A stretch of DNA of 6,819 nt, taken from Helicobacteraceae bacterium. GTDB taxonomy: Bacteria; Campylobacterota; Campylobacteria; Campylobacterales; Sulfurimonadaceae. The notes beneath the pieces are model-generated. The model was not told the origin of the DNA and made no database searches. It saw only the letters and a list, made by a program, of their open reading frames with translations. The stretch covers positions 1-6,819 of the forward strand of contig CANMHZ010000064.1 of NCBI GenBank assembly GCA_947497635.1, in the 5' to 3' direction. Positions within the stretch are counted from its first letter, which is position 1. Every line of letters begins with the position of its first letter. The position numbers and the translations under genes were made by a program. Below are positions 1-5,251 of the stretch, piece by piece.

Positions 1-876
1 TCCCTTGAGCTGTGTTTCATTGTTGGTGAGTTTTTGCCCAGCAGAAGCTACGGCGGTAAAATCAGGTGCTGCCGTGTGTCCTAAATAGTTTTGAAAACTT
101 TGCCAGTAGATGTGTTGGAGGGATACTTTTCCCCAGTTATCAGTGTACCCGATGGCGGCAAGTGCAGAGGTGGTGTCAAAATTGGTGTACGGTAGTTCTC
201 CAGCAAAACGAGGGTTGCTTCCTGAAGGTTCCCCTTTTTCCCATGTGTTCGCATCAGGCGTGCTGAAATTACCTGCTTTTCGTTTGGTTATGGCGGCATT
301 TACCCCTAATTTACCTGAGGCTGCTTGGATTTTAGCGCCACCCATACGCTCTTCATTGTTGGTGTGATATTCTCCTGTAACCTCGCCATTGACGACACTT
401 TTTCCCTCAGGGGCTGTGAGTATTTCGGGTGAGAGGATATTGACAACACCTCCCAGTGCATCAGAACCATACAGTACCCCTTGCGCTCCCCGTATGACTT
501 CAATGCGATCAGCGATAAATGGATCGGTATTGAGGACATGGCGGATACCGTACGTTTGTGAATCGGTGGCACTGCTGTTGGAAAGGACTTTGACCCGCTC
601 TCCTGTCATACCGCGAATAACGGGTTTTCCTGCTTGCGTACCGGTCGAAATGTTGTTCACACCGGTAAAATCTTCGAGAATTCCACCCAATGAAGCAGTA
701 GCTTTAAGGGCTTTTTCTTTTCCTTCTATTACATCGATTTGATTGGGGACATCAAAGGTACTGTGTTCATGAATAGGAGATGCTGAGACGCTAATGACAT
801 CCATTTGGTACATTGTTGCATCGTTGGCCAACAATGCGGCAGCGGCTAGAGTAGAGAGGAATAGTGATTTTTGCAT
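1..876 (-). CDS. TonB-dependent outer membrane receptor, N-terminal part (3' end beyond window)
   Basis: This outer membrane receptor would import a scarce ligand into the periplasm using energy from TonB-ExbBD. The frame is open from the ATG at 876 to base 1, giving 292 residues, so only the signal peptide, the plug and the first barrel strands are visible. Residues 1-18 form a signal peptide (MQKSLFLSTLAAAALLA). A TonB-box-like stretch, MDVISVSA, lies at 25-32. The plug runs from about 43 to 150 and has the hallmark segments PVIRGMTGERVKVL (85-98) and DRIEVIRG followed by LYGSDALGGVVNIL (123-148). An AGGA Shine-Dalgarno lies 8 bases before the start. It follows a small His/Cys-rich membrane-anchored protein by 70 bases, so a metal or metal chelate is a reasonable guess for its ligand. 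The ligand cannot be read from the plug alone. The family call is very safe. Confidence 0.95.
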   Translation of the reverse strand, partial: MQKSLFLSTLAAAALLANDATMYQMDVISVSASPIHEHSTFDVPNQIDVIEGKEKALKATASLGGILEDFTGVNNISTGTQAGKPVIRGMTGERVKVLSNSSATDSQTYGIRHVLNTDPFIADRIEVIRGAQGVLYGSDALGGVVNILSPEILTAPEGKSVVNGEVTGEYHTNNEERMGGAKIQAASGKLGVNAAITKRKAGNFSTPDANTWEKGEPSGSNPRFAGELPYTNFDTTSALAAIGYTDNWGKVSLQHIYWQSFQNYLGHTAAPDFTAVASAGQKLTNNETQLKG

Positions 877-946
877 AGATATATCCTAATTATTTATATT
901 TTACGCCAAAGGAGGCAGAATTGCTAAAGTAAAAATGAAAAAATAA
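877..946 (-). promoter_or_regulatory. 70-bp AT-rich leader before the TonB receptor, possible promoter
   Basis: This is the largest gap in the minus-strand run and the only place between 5039 and 1 where a separate promoter would fit easily. Read on the minus strand it holds a T-rich stretch, a TAAAAT/TATAAA pair of -10-like hexamers about 20-30 bases before the ATG, and the ribosome binding site AGGA. No good -35 box stands out, which is common in Campylobacterota promoters. No hairpin terminator was seen, so read-through from the cyd operon is equally possible. Confidence 0.3.
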
Positions 947-1204
947 TTAGGAGATAGGAGGGGAGCGACTTTTGAGAGAAATTTTCGGTGAAACGCCGTG
1001 AGCGACAACAAAGGGGTTGAATCGTTCGGCTATTTGCGTGATAGAGGTTGGTTCGCTCAGATCGGCAAAAAGGGCAGGGGCATGAGCAAACACACATATT
1101 TCACATACTTCACCGTTATGATGGGTATGACTAAGTTCATGCGCAACCCCCAAAAAAAGGGAGAAGACGAATAAAAACGCAAAAATCCGTTTAAATCGTT
1201 TCAC
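947..1204 (-). CDS. Small membrane-anchored His/Cys protein, possible periplasmic metal binder
   Basis: The function is unknown. From a GTG start at 1204 the protein has 85 residues: a basic N-terminus (VKRFKR), one hydrophobic segment at about 7-21 that is either an uncleaved anchor or a signal peptide, then HELSHTHH at 22-29, a CEIC pair at 34-37, and further His at 41 and 69. Such a cluster just outside the membrane suggests metal binding. The C-x-x-C plus His pattern recalls DUF2946-type proteins that occur next to TonB-dependent copper receptors, but that link is from memory. The frame opens upstream to a TTG at 1252, which would overlap the preceding gene by 62 bases. I prefer the GTG because it has an AAAGGG ribosome site 5 bases upstream and only a 14-base overlap with the gene before it, which suggests translational coupling. 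A TonB receptor follows. Confidence 0.72.
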   Translation of the reverse strand: MKRFKRIFAFLFVFSLFLGVAHELSHTHHNGEVCEICVFAHAPALFADLSEPTSITQIAERFNPFVVAHGVSPKISLKSRSPPIS

Positions 1205-1361
1205 CCATTCCCTTTCTATCGTGATGAGAAAATTGGGCTTCGAGTTCTTCAAGCCGTTCCATTTTTTGGTAATGGCGCAGGTTTAAGGTGGTAAATTTAT
1301 AGCCTAAAAAGATGATTAGTGGCCAAAGCCCCAACCATAGAAATGCTTCGATGTATTCCAT
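1191..1361 (-). CDS. 56-residue single-helix protein directly after cydB, candidate CydX-like subunit
   Basis: This short gene starts at ATG 1361, nine bases after the cydB stop codon. Its strong ribosome site (TAGGAGA) overlaps that stop, so translation is probably coupled to cydB. The 56-residue product has one transmembrane helix at about 5-21 (EAFLWLGLWPLIIFLGY), then a basic stretch (KFTTLNLRHYQK), an acidic helix (MERLEELEAQ) and a polar end (SHHDRKGMGETI). In enterobacteria the small single-helix subunit CydX is encoded at exactly this place. The sequence does not match E. coli CydX (MWYFAWILGTLL...) beyond size, topology and position, so a functional analogue is inferred rather than homology claimed. 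An accessory role in assembly or heme stabilisation of cytochrome bd is the likeliest job. The gene end overlaps the next gene by 14 bases. Confidence 0.68.
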   Translation of the reverse strand: MEYIEAFLWLGLWPLIIFLGYKFTTLNLRHYQKMERLEELEAQFSHHDRKGMGETI

Positions 1362-1370
1362 AATATTCTC

Positions 1371-2483
1371 CTAATAACTAAATGGATCATTTTTGATCTC
1401 GTCATGGGTGATAGGGCGAGCCATAGCGCGCCAAACGACTACAATATATCCTAATACGACTGGAACGAATAAAGAAACATATCCCATGACGACTAGGGTG
1501 TATCGGCTACCTGAACTGTTTACCGTGGTCAATGAGCTTTGGATATCAACGGTCGAGGGATAAAAGGGGGCACCTCCGACTCCTGTCGAAAAAAGAAGGG
1601 CAAACACCATCAATACCGTTCCGGCAGCGGCACACCAGAATCCGGATTTTTTAGCTCTTATTCCTCCGAGGAGAAAAAGTCCCAATCCGATGACAAAAGG
1701 GGCTAGAACGCTTATAGGATAGGTCATAAAGGTATGAAAATAGCGATTCATTTCGATTAATACTCGATTGTTTTCTACCGTAAGTCCCGGAATGATAAAA
1801 ATCCATGTAGCATACGCCGCTAAAGCAGCAACTGTTATGAGCATCTCAATGTGGAGCTTTTTGAGTGTTGAGTGTGTGATTTTATCCTCTTCAACGCTGT
1901 TTAGGATATATAACATTCCCAAGATACGTGAGAGCATCATCACACTCAGTCCTCCCAAAAGATTAAAAGGGATGAGCAACGCTTCAAGACCTCGTGTTGC
2001 AATCGTCCAGTGTGACAGATTCGCATCGTCCACGATAAATGCTCCGCCTGAAAACATCGTAGAGATTATGACACCGATCAAAAAGGGAGCCAGATAACCG
2101 TTGATACTCAAAAAAGTTTCGTACAAGCGTGAACCGTAGACATTCCCTTTTTTGGTTCGGTATTCATACGAAACGGCTTGGATGATATAAGAAAACAATA
2201 GCGTCATCCATGCGAAATACGCACCACCAAAACTCACCGCATAAAAGAGAGGAAACGCGGCGAAAATTGCGCCACCAAATAATACAAGTGTGGTAAACCC
2301 AAGTTCCCATTTACGTCCGAAAACATTGTAAAGCAAGGTTTTATCCGCTTCATTTTTGGCAATAGAGGGGATCAGTGCCTGACCTCCTTGAACAAACAAC
2401 ATCATCGCTAAAAATCCGCCCAAGAGGGAGACAATCCCCCACCAGTAATTTTGAAGCCATAGCAATTCCCATGTTTCAAACAT
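1371..2483 (-). CDS. cydB: Cytochrome bd quinol oxidase subunit II
   Basis: CydB is the second large membrane subunit of cytochrome bd, the inner membrane enzyme that oxidises quinol and reduces O2 to water. The product has 370 residues, close to the 379 of E. coli, with about eight or nine hydrophobic helices. Recognisable landmarks are GGAIFAAFPLFYA (70-82), YEYRTK (107-112), PFYPS (306-310) and the C-terminal THDEIKNDPFSY, which resembles the E. coli end. Several acidic residues usual near the N-terminus are replaced (see findings). The chosen ATG at 2483 has the ribosome site AAGGAGA 6 bases upstream and overlaps the cydA stop within ATGTTTGA, an 8-base overlap typical of cydAB. The frame extends to an ATG at 2516, but that would lengthen the overlap to 41 bases and has no equal ribosome site. 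Confidence 0.96.
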   Translation of the reverse strand: MFETWELLWLQNYWWGIVSLLGGFLAMMLFVQGGQALIPSIAKNEADKTLLYNVFGRKWELGFTTLVLFGGAIFAAFPLFYAVSFGGAYFAWMTLLFSYIIQAVSYEYRTKKGNVYGSRLYETFLSINGYLAPFLIGVIISTMFSGGAFIVDDANLSHWTIATRGLEALLIPFNLLGGLSVMMLSRILGMLYILNSVEEDKITHSTLKKLHIEMLITVAALAAYATWIFIIPGLTVENNRVLIEMNRYFHTFMTYPISVLAPFVIGLGLFLLGGIRAKKSGFWCAAAGTVLMVFALLFSTGVGGAPFYPSTVDIQSSLTTVNSSGSRYTLVVMGYVSLFVPVVLGYIVVVWRAMARPITHDEIKNDPFSY

Positions 2484-4014
2484 GATCGTCTCCTTTTTCG
2501 GCAATGTGCGGTCCATTGGCTATCGCTGACATCATAATCTTGATCTCTGCAATTAACAGCGTCGTAAAGAGGATGGCAAACGCCCAAAAGGTAATTTTAA
2601 CCGTCGTAGTACTCAGTGCACTTGATCCTTTCATCGTGGGTAGAAGGTCTTGGATAACCCACGGTTGACGTCCCACTTCAGCAACAATCCATCCCGCTTC
2701 GCATGCAACGAATCCAAGCGGAATAGACATAAAGGTAATCCACAATGCCCAGCGGGTGTTTATGAGCTCGTTGGTCATTGAAAGATACAAAAGAACTATA
2801 AATAAAACGATAAAAAAGGAGCCCAGTCCGACCATTACGTGGAAACTGTAAAACGTCAATGCGATGGGGGGAACCGTTTGAAGCGCATCGGTGAAATGAC
2901 CGTAGCCCATGTACGATTGGTTCACATCAAACGCTTTTAGACTTGCTTCTGCGTCAGCGGTATTGTTCGATTTTTTGGCTTCATGGTAGGCATCTAAATC
3001 ACTCAATGCCGCACGTCCTCGCTGTATTTTCTCATTGGCACTCATAATGCCGAATTTTTCATTTCCATTGATGAGATCATTGATCCCTGGAACAAAAGCG
3101 TTAATGTCGTGGTATCCTAGAAGTGAGAGTGCGTAGGGAATTTGAATGTCTCCGTAAAACTCCGGAAGATCATCACCTACTTTTTTATCAGGATTTAAAA
3201 TCCCGAATGCGACAATCCCTGCACGCCCTTCACCCTCATAAAGCCCTTCCATTGCTGCGAGTTTCATCGGCTGTTTTTGAGCCACTTGATGTGCCGATTC
3301 GTCACCGCTTAAAAGTAAAAAGAGTGATGCAAAGAGTCCAAAAGAAGACGCAACGATAATGCTGCGGCGGGCGAACTGTGTTTCACGCCCACGGATGAGA
3401 AACCATGCGGAAACGCCGACGACGAAAACAGCAGCGGTTACATATCCGCCGCCGATGGTATGGAGAAATTTGGCAACGGCAACGGGAGAGAAGATCACTT
3501 CCCAAAAGTTCCCCATCTCATAGCGCATTGCATCGGGATTAAAATTCATTCCTACCGGATATTGCATCCAGCCGTTCGCGACTAAAATCCACAACGCCGA
3601 GAGATTGGTTCCGATGGCAACCAGCCAAGCGGAAGCGAGGTGAAATCCTTTTGAGACACGGTTCCATCCGAAGAAAAGAACAACAAAAAAGGTCGATTCG
3701 AGAAAAAAAGCAAAAATCCCCTCGATTGCCAGCGGTGCGCCGAAAATGTCCCCGACGATCCACGAGTACGCTGCCCAGTTGGTTCCAAACTCGAACTCCA
3801 TGATAAGCCCCGTAGCAACGCCGATAACGAAGTTGATTCCGAAAAGTTTGACCCAAAACTTGGTCGTAGAGAGCCATTTCTCATCCCCGGTTTTGACGTA
3901 AATCGTTTCCATAATGGCAACAAGAAAAGAGAGTCCAAGCGTGAGCGGAACAAATAAAAAGTGGTAAATTGCCGTTAACGCAAACTGCGCACGCGACCAG
4001 TCGATGAGATCCAT
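2476..4014 (-). CDS. cydA: Cytochrome bd quinol oxidase subunit I
   Basis: CydA carries the quinol site and the hemes b558, b595 and d of cytochrome bd. It has 512 residues and nine expected helices. Compared with E. coli CydA, the key residues are visible: His18 (heme b595 ligand), the Glu98 and Glu106 pair in APLAIEG and FFLEST, His185 in AKFLHT and Met394 in VMVGLG (heme b558 ligands), Lys251 and Glu256 of the quinol site in KLAAMEG, and GWIVAEVGRQPW at 441-452. The stretch 250-385 is a long Q-loop like that of the E. coli enzyme rather than the short form. The Arg391 equivalent is His392 (see findings). The ATG at 4014 has an AAAGGA ribosome site 9 bases upstream, and 15 bases separate it from the preceding small gene. 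A bd enzyme contains no copper and usually works at low O2 or in the presence of sulfide. Confidence 0.98.
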   Translation of the reverse strand: MDLIDWSRAQFALTAIYHFLFVPLTLGLSFLVAIMETIYVKTGDEKWLSTTKFWVKLFGINFVIGVATGLIMEFEFGTNWAAYSWIVGDIFGAPLAIEGIFAFFLESTFFVVLFFGWNRVSKGFHLASAWLVAIGTNLSALWILVANGWMQYPVGMNFNPDAMRYEMGNFWEVIFSPVAVAKFLHTIGGGYVTAAVFVVGVSAWFLIRGRETQFARRSIIVASSFGLFASLFLLLSGDESAHQVAQKQPMKLAAMEGLYEGEGRAGIVAFGILNPDKKVGDDLPEFYGDIQIPYALSLLGYHDINAFVPGINDLINGNEKFGIMSANEKIQRGRAALSDLDAYHEAKKSNNTADAEASLKAFDVNQSYMGYGHFTDALQTVPPIALTFYSFHVMVGLGSFFIVLFIVLLYLSMTNELINTRWALWITFMSIPLGFVACEAGWIVAEVGRQPWVIQDLLPTMKGSSALSTTTVKITFWAFAILFTTLLIAEIKIMMSAIANGPHIAEKGDDHV

Positions 4015-4029
4015 GGTACGGTTCCTTTG

Positions 4030-4221
4030 TTAGGGTTTTAAAGTTTCTGCGATCATTGAAGGTGCTTCTTTCGGAGCATTTTTATAAGGGTTGTCTGAGA
4101 AAAACTGAAAAAGCCCCCAGATGATGATGAGTTTAAGAACAAGCACCATCATCAGTTTGTTTTTAAGGTTCATCTCGCGCCATAAATCACGGTACATCAA
4201 CACAATAGACCCCAGTTTCAT
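4030..4221 (-). CDS. DUF4492-like single-helix protein preceding cydA
   Basis: This is a small inner membrane protein of 63 residues with no established function. It has an amphipathic start (MKLGSIVLMYRDLWREMNLKN), one transmembrane helix at about 23-41 (LMMVLVLKLIIIWGLFQFF), and a short Pro/Lys-containing tail. The pattern of a YRDxxREM segment followed by a helix around LVLKLIIIW fits DUF4492, a family I recall directly before cydA in Bacteroidetes and Campylobacterota. That placement is the basis for the family call. An assembly or structural role with cytochrome bd is likely. The frame also contains an ATG at 4233, but the ATG at 4221 is preferred because GGAG lies 6 bases before it. It begins 2 bases after the lipoprotein stop and ends 15 bases before cydA. 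Confidence 0.75.
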   Translation of the reverse strand: MKLGSIVLMYRDLWREMNLKNKLMMVLVLKLIIIWGLFQFFSDNPYKNAPKEAPSMIAETLKP

Positions 4222-4223
4222 AC

Positions 4224-4610
4224 TTATCTCCATTGTAGTTCTTTGATCAGATGATCGTATACGTATTGAACTTTTTGCGCATCAGGTTCACCTTTGTAAT
4301 CCATTTGAGCGCGTGCGATTGTAGTGTTTTGTTCCTTTATCGTAATACGGATATATCCATCAAAGTCAGTCCCTAAGGAACGGCTTTGGGCATTGGTACA
4401 ATGGGCTCTGTGGGTATAGACTTCTAGGCGAATGGGAGCGTTAGAATCGGTTTTAAAATTGCTTTTGAGGGTCCCGCTTAGATCCTTAATATGTAGTGCC
4501 GATGGAGGATGTGCAATGAAATCAGGCTTTGCGATTTCAGTATAAATCTCCCGCTCCAAGCATCCGCTGAGAAACAGGAGGTAGAGCAGGAGAAATAAAT
4601 ATTTTTTCAT
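4224..4610 (-). CDS. Predicted lipoprotein of unknown function
   Basis: I do not recognise a family. The 128-residue product starts with a lipoprotein signal (MKKYLFLLLYLLFLSGC): a basic start, a hydrophobic core and the lipobox LSGC with Cys17 as the lipidated residue. Leu follows the Cys, so there is no aspartate retention signal and outer membrane sorting is plausible. The mature part looks soluble, with alternating strands such as IRLEVYTHR and DGYIRITIKEQNTTIARAQM and a C-terminal helix (AQKVQYVYDHLIKELQW). One further Cys is at 71 in HRAHCTN. The gene begins 3 bases after the stop of the NifX-like gene (TAG-TTC-ATG) and has no clear ribosome site of its own, which suggests coupled translation. 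Its place between a cofactor-type protein and the cyd genes suggests a linked envelope function. Confidence 0.82.
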   Translation of the reverse strand: MKKYLFLLLYLLFLSGCLEREIYTEIAKPDFIAHPPSALHIKDLSGTLKSNFKTDSNAPIRLEVYTHRAHCTNAQSRSLGTDFDGYIRITIKEQNTTIARAQMDYKGEPDAQKVQYVYDHLIKELQWR

Positions 4611-4613
4611 GAA

Positions 4614-5039
4614 CTATACGTGGGAGTGTTGTCCACAGCATTTTCCAGTATGTGAATGTGCGTGGTCGTGGGTATGAGTTTTATGATCATGTTCTCCCAA
4701 GAGTGAATCAAAGTTGTCAGAGGTTACTTCAACCAGTTCGTTGGCATGAAGCAACTTTAAGGCATCTGTTGCGGTTAATCGGTAATGTCCTGCAAAATAG
4801 ACTTTGATCCCATAGCTTTTTAATAATACAAATGGATTTAGTCCTAAATGAGACGTAATTAAAACATCAACATTGTTCGCAACCAAGATTCGTGCAACAT
4901 CGCGTCCGCTATTTTGTTCCATCTTTTCGATGGTTATTTCGTTATTATCATTTGCAAATGCAAAATATTTGGCATTCCCAAAGAGTGGAGCGAGAGCCGC
5001 ATCGGCAGAAGCAGTTTTAACGGGCATGGAAACTATCAT
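4614..5039 (-). CDS. NifX/NifB-like cofactor-binding protein with His/Cys-rich tail
   Basis: The first 110 or so residues match the dinitrogenase iron-molybdenum cofactor family (NifX, NafY, C-terminal NifB; Pfam Nitro_FeMo-Co). Signs are MIVSMPVKTASADAALAPLFGNAKYFAFA at the start, where the family usually has a HFGxAxxF motif, then VARILVANNVDVLITSHLG and a GIKVYFA segment. No nif genes are visible, so a role in nitrogenase assembly is not implied; relatives outside nif clusters are thought to bind metal or metal clusters. The final 26 residues (116-141) hold nine His plus Cys134 and Cys135, a strong metal-binding pattern. The ATG at 5039 has an AAAGGA ribosome site about 8 bases upstream. 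It is the first gene of the cyd run and lies opposite a regulator with the same fold, so it may be a cytosolic metal carrier or an effector of that regulator. Confidence 0.92.
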   Translation of the reverse strand: MIVSMPVKTASADAALAPLFGNAKYFAFANDNNEITIEKMEQNSGRDVARILVANNVDVLITSHLGLNPFVLLKSYGIKVYFAGHYRLTATDALKLLHANELVEVTSDNFDSLLGEHDHKTHTHDHAHSHTGKCCGQHSHV

Positions 5040-5097
5040 AATAAATCCTTTGATTAATGGTGTGAGCAGCTCGTATCGTAACTGTTTGACCTTGGAT

Positions 5098-5117
5098 AAT
5101 TTAGCATATGTAAAATT
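5098..5117. promoter_or_regulatory. Imperfect 20-bp dyad, candidate operator on the cyd side
   Basis: The sequence AATTTAGCATATGTAAAATT pairs with itself at 8 of 10 positions. Its right half, CATATGTAAA, is identical to the right half of the perfect palindrome at 5223-5238. It lies about 60-80 bases upstream of the NifX-like start codon, where it could lie within or just downstream of that gene's promoter. Binding by the neighbouring regulator is inferred. Confidence 0.5.
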
Positions 5118-5124
5118 AAAATGG

Positions 5125-5165
5125 TATTAATCATATCTTATAATATGTATAACTTACGATTAATA
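5125..5165. promoter_or_regulatory. 41-bp imperfect dyad at the midpoint of the divergent region
   Basis: The arms TATTAATC (5125-5132) and GATTAATA (5158-5165) are exact inverted repeats, and an inner pair, TTATA (5138-5142) with TATAA (5148-5152), has the same centre at 5145. In all, 15 of 20 positions pair. The centre lies 106-107 bases from each start codon. The arms are too far apart, and the region too AT-rich, for a typical terminator, so a protein-binding site serving both promoters is more likely. This is inferred from symmetry alone. Confidence 0.45.
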
Positions 5166-5218
5166 GACCTTTGAACTACTTTTTATCGCTATTCAGTAAA
5201 GGTAATGGATAAACTGTT

Positions 5219-5224
5219 TATAAT
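5219..5224 (+). promoter_or_regulatory. -10 box (TATAAT) of the regulator gene
   Basis: A perfect TATAAT lies 28 bases before the regulator ATG. No good -35 hexamer is found 16-18 bases upstream, which is usual for Campylobacterota. The expected transcription start, around 5230-5232, falls in the centre of the adjoining palindrome. Confidence 0.6.
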
Positions 5225-5238
5225 TTACATATGTAAAT
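5223..5238. promoter_or_regulatory. Perfect 16-bp palindrome, candidate operator of the regulator gene
   Basis: ATTTACATATGTAAAT reads the same on both strands. It overlaps the last two bases of the TATAAT box and covers the expected transcription start, so a bound protein would block RNA polymerase. It ends 13 bases before the regulator start codon. The simplest reading is autorepression by the helix-turn-helix protein encoded next to it; this is inferred from position. Confidence 0.62.
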
Positions 5239-5251
5239 ATTAGGAAGTGAC

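Larger units (their letters stand above)
5040..5251. promoter_or_regulatory. Divergent control region between the NifX-like/cyd operon and the regulator
   Basis: This 212-base gap is very AT-rich and has no credible gene. It must hold promoters for both directions. The sequence ATATGTA appears three times on the plus strand, at 5106-5112, 5143-5149 and 5229-5235, each inside a dyad element described separately. On the minus strand there are several -10-like hexamers (TATTAT, TATGAT) between about 5130 and 5150, but none has a convincing -35 partner, so I do not name one start site. The density of symmetrical elements next to a helix-turn-helix gene suggests local autoregulation. Confidence 0.75.

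Noticed and set aside
66..742. Plus-strand open frames of 66, 85 and 117 codons and a minus-strand frame of 88 codons (306-572)
   Set aside because: They lie within the TonB receptor, whose frame is open across the whole stretch and has clear family motifs; these are shadows.
947..1252. Longer 101-residue version of the His/Cys protein from a TTG at 1252
   Set aside because: It would overlap the preceding small gene by 62 bases and lacks a ribosome site; the GTG at 1204 puts the basic residues directly before the hydrophobic segment.
1768..2097. Plus-strand frame of 109 codons opposite cydB
   Set aside because: It is antisense to a well-conserved gene and shows no family features or ribosome site.
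1371..2516. CydB start at the ATG at 2516
   Set aside because: It adds an 11-residue extension not expected for CydB and a long overlap with cydA; the ATG at 2483 has a strong AAGGAGA site.
3123..3359. Plus-strand frame of 78 codons opposite cydA
   Set aside because: Antisense shadow without recognisable protein features.
3539..3953. Minus-strand frames of 112 and 123 codons inside cydA
   Set aside because: They are out-of-frame shadows rich in Arg, Ser and Phe, overlapping the N-terminal half of CydA.
4873..5130. Plus-strand frame of 85 codons opposite the NifX-like gene
   Set aside because: Most of it is the reverse complement of a conserved gene and its end runs into the control region; no family features.
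5125..5165. Intrinsic terminator at the central dyad
   Set aside because: The arms are AT-only apart from one GC pair, are separated by 25 bases and lack a downstream U-tract next to a stable stem.
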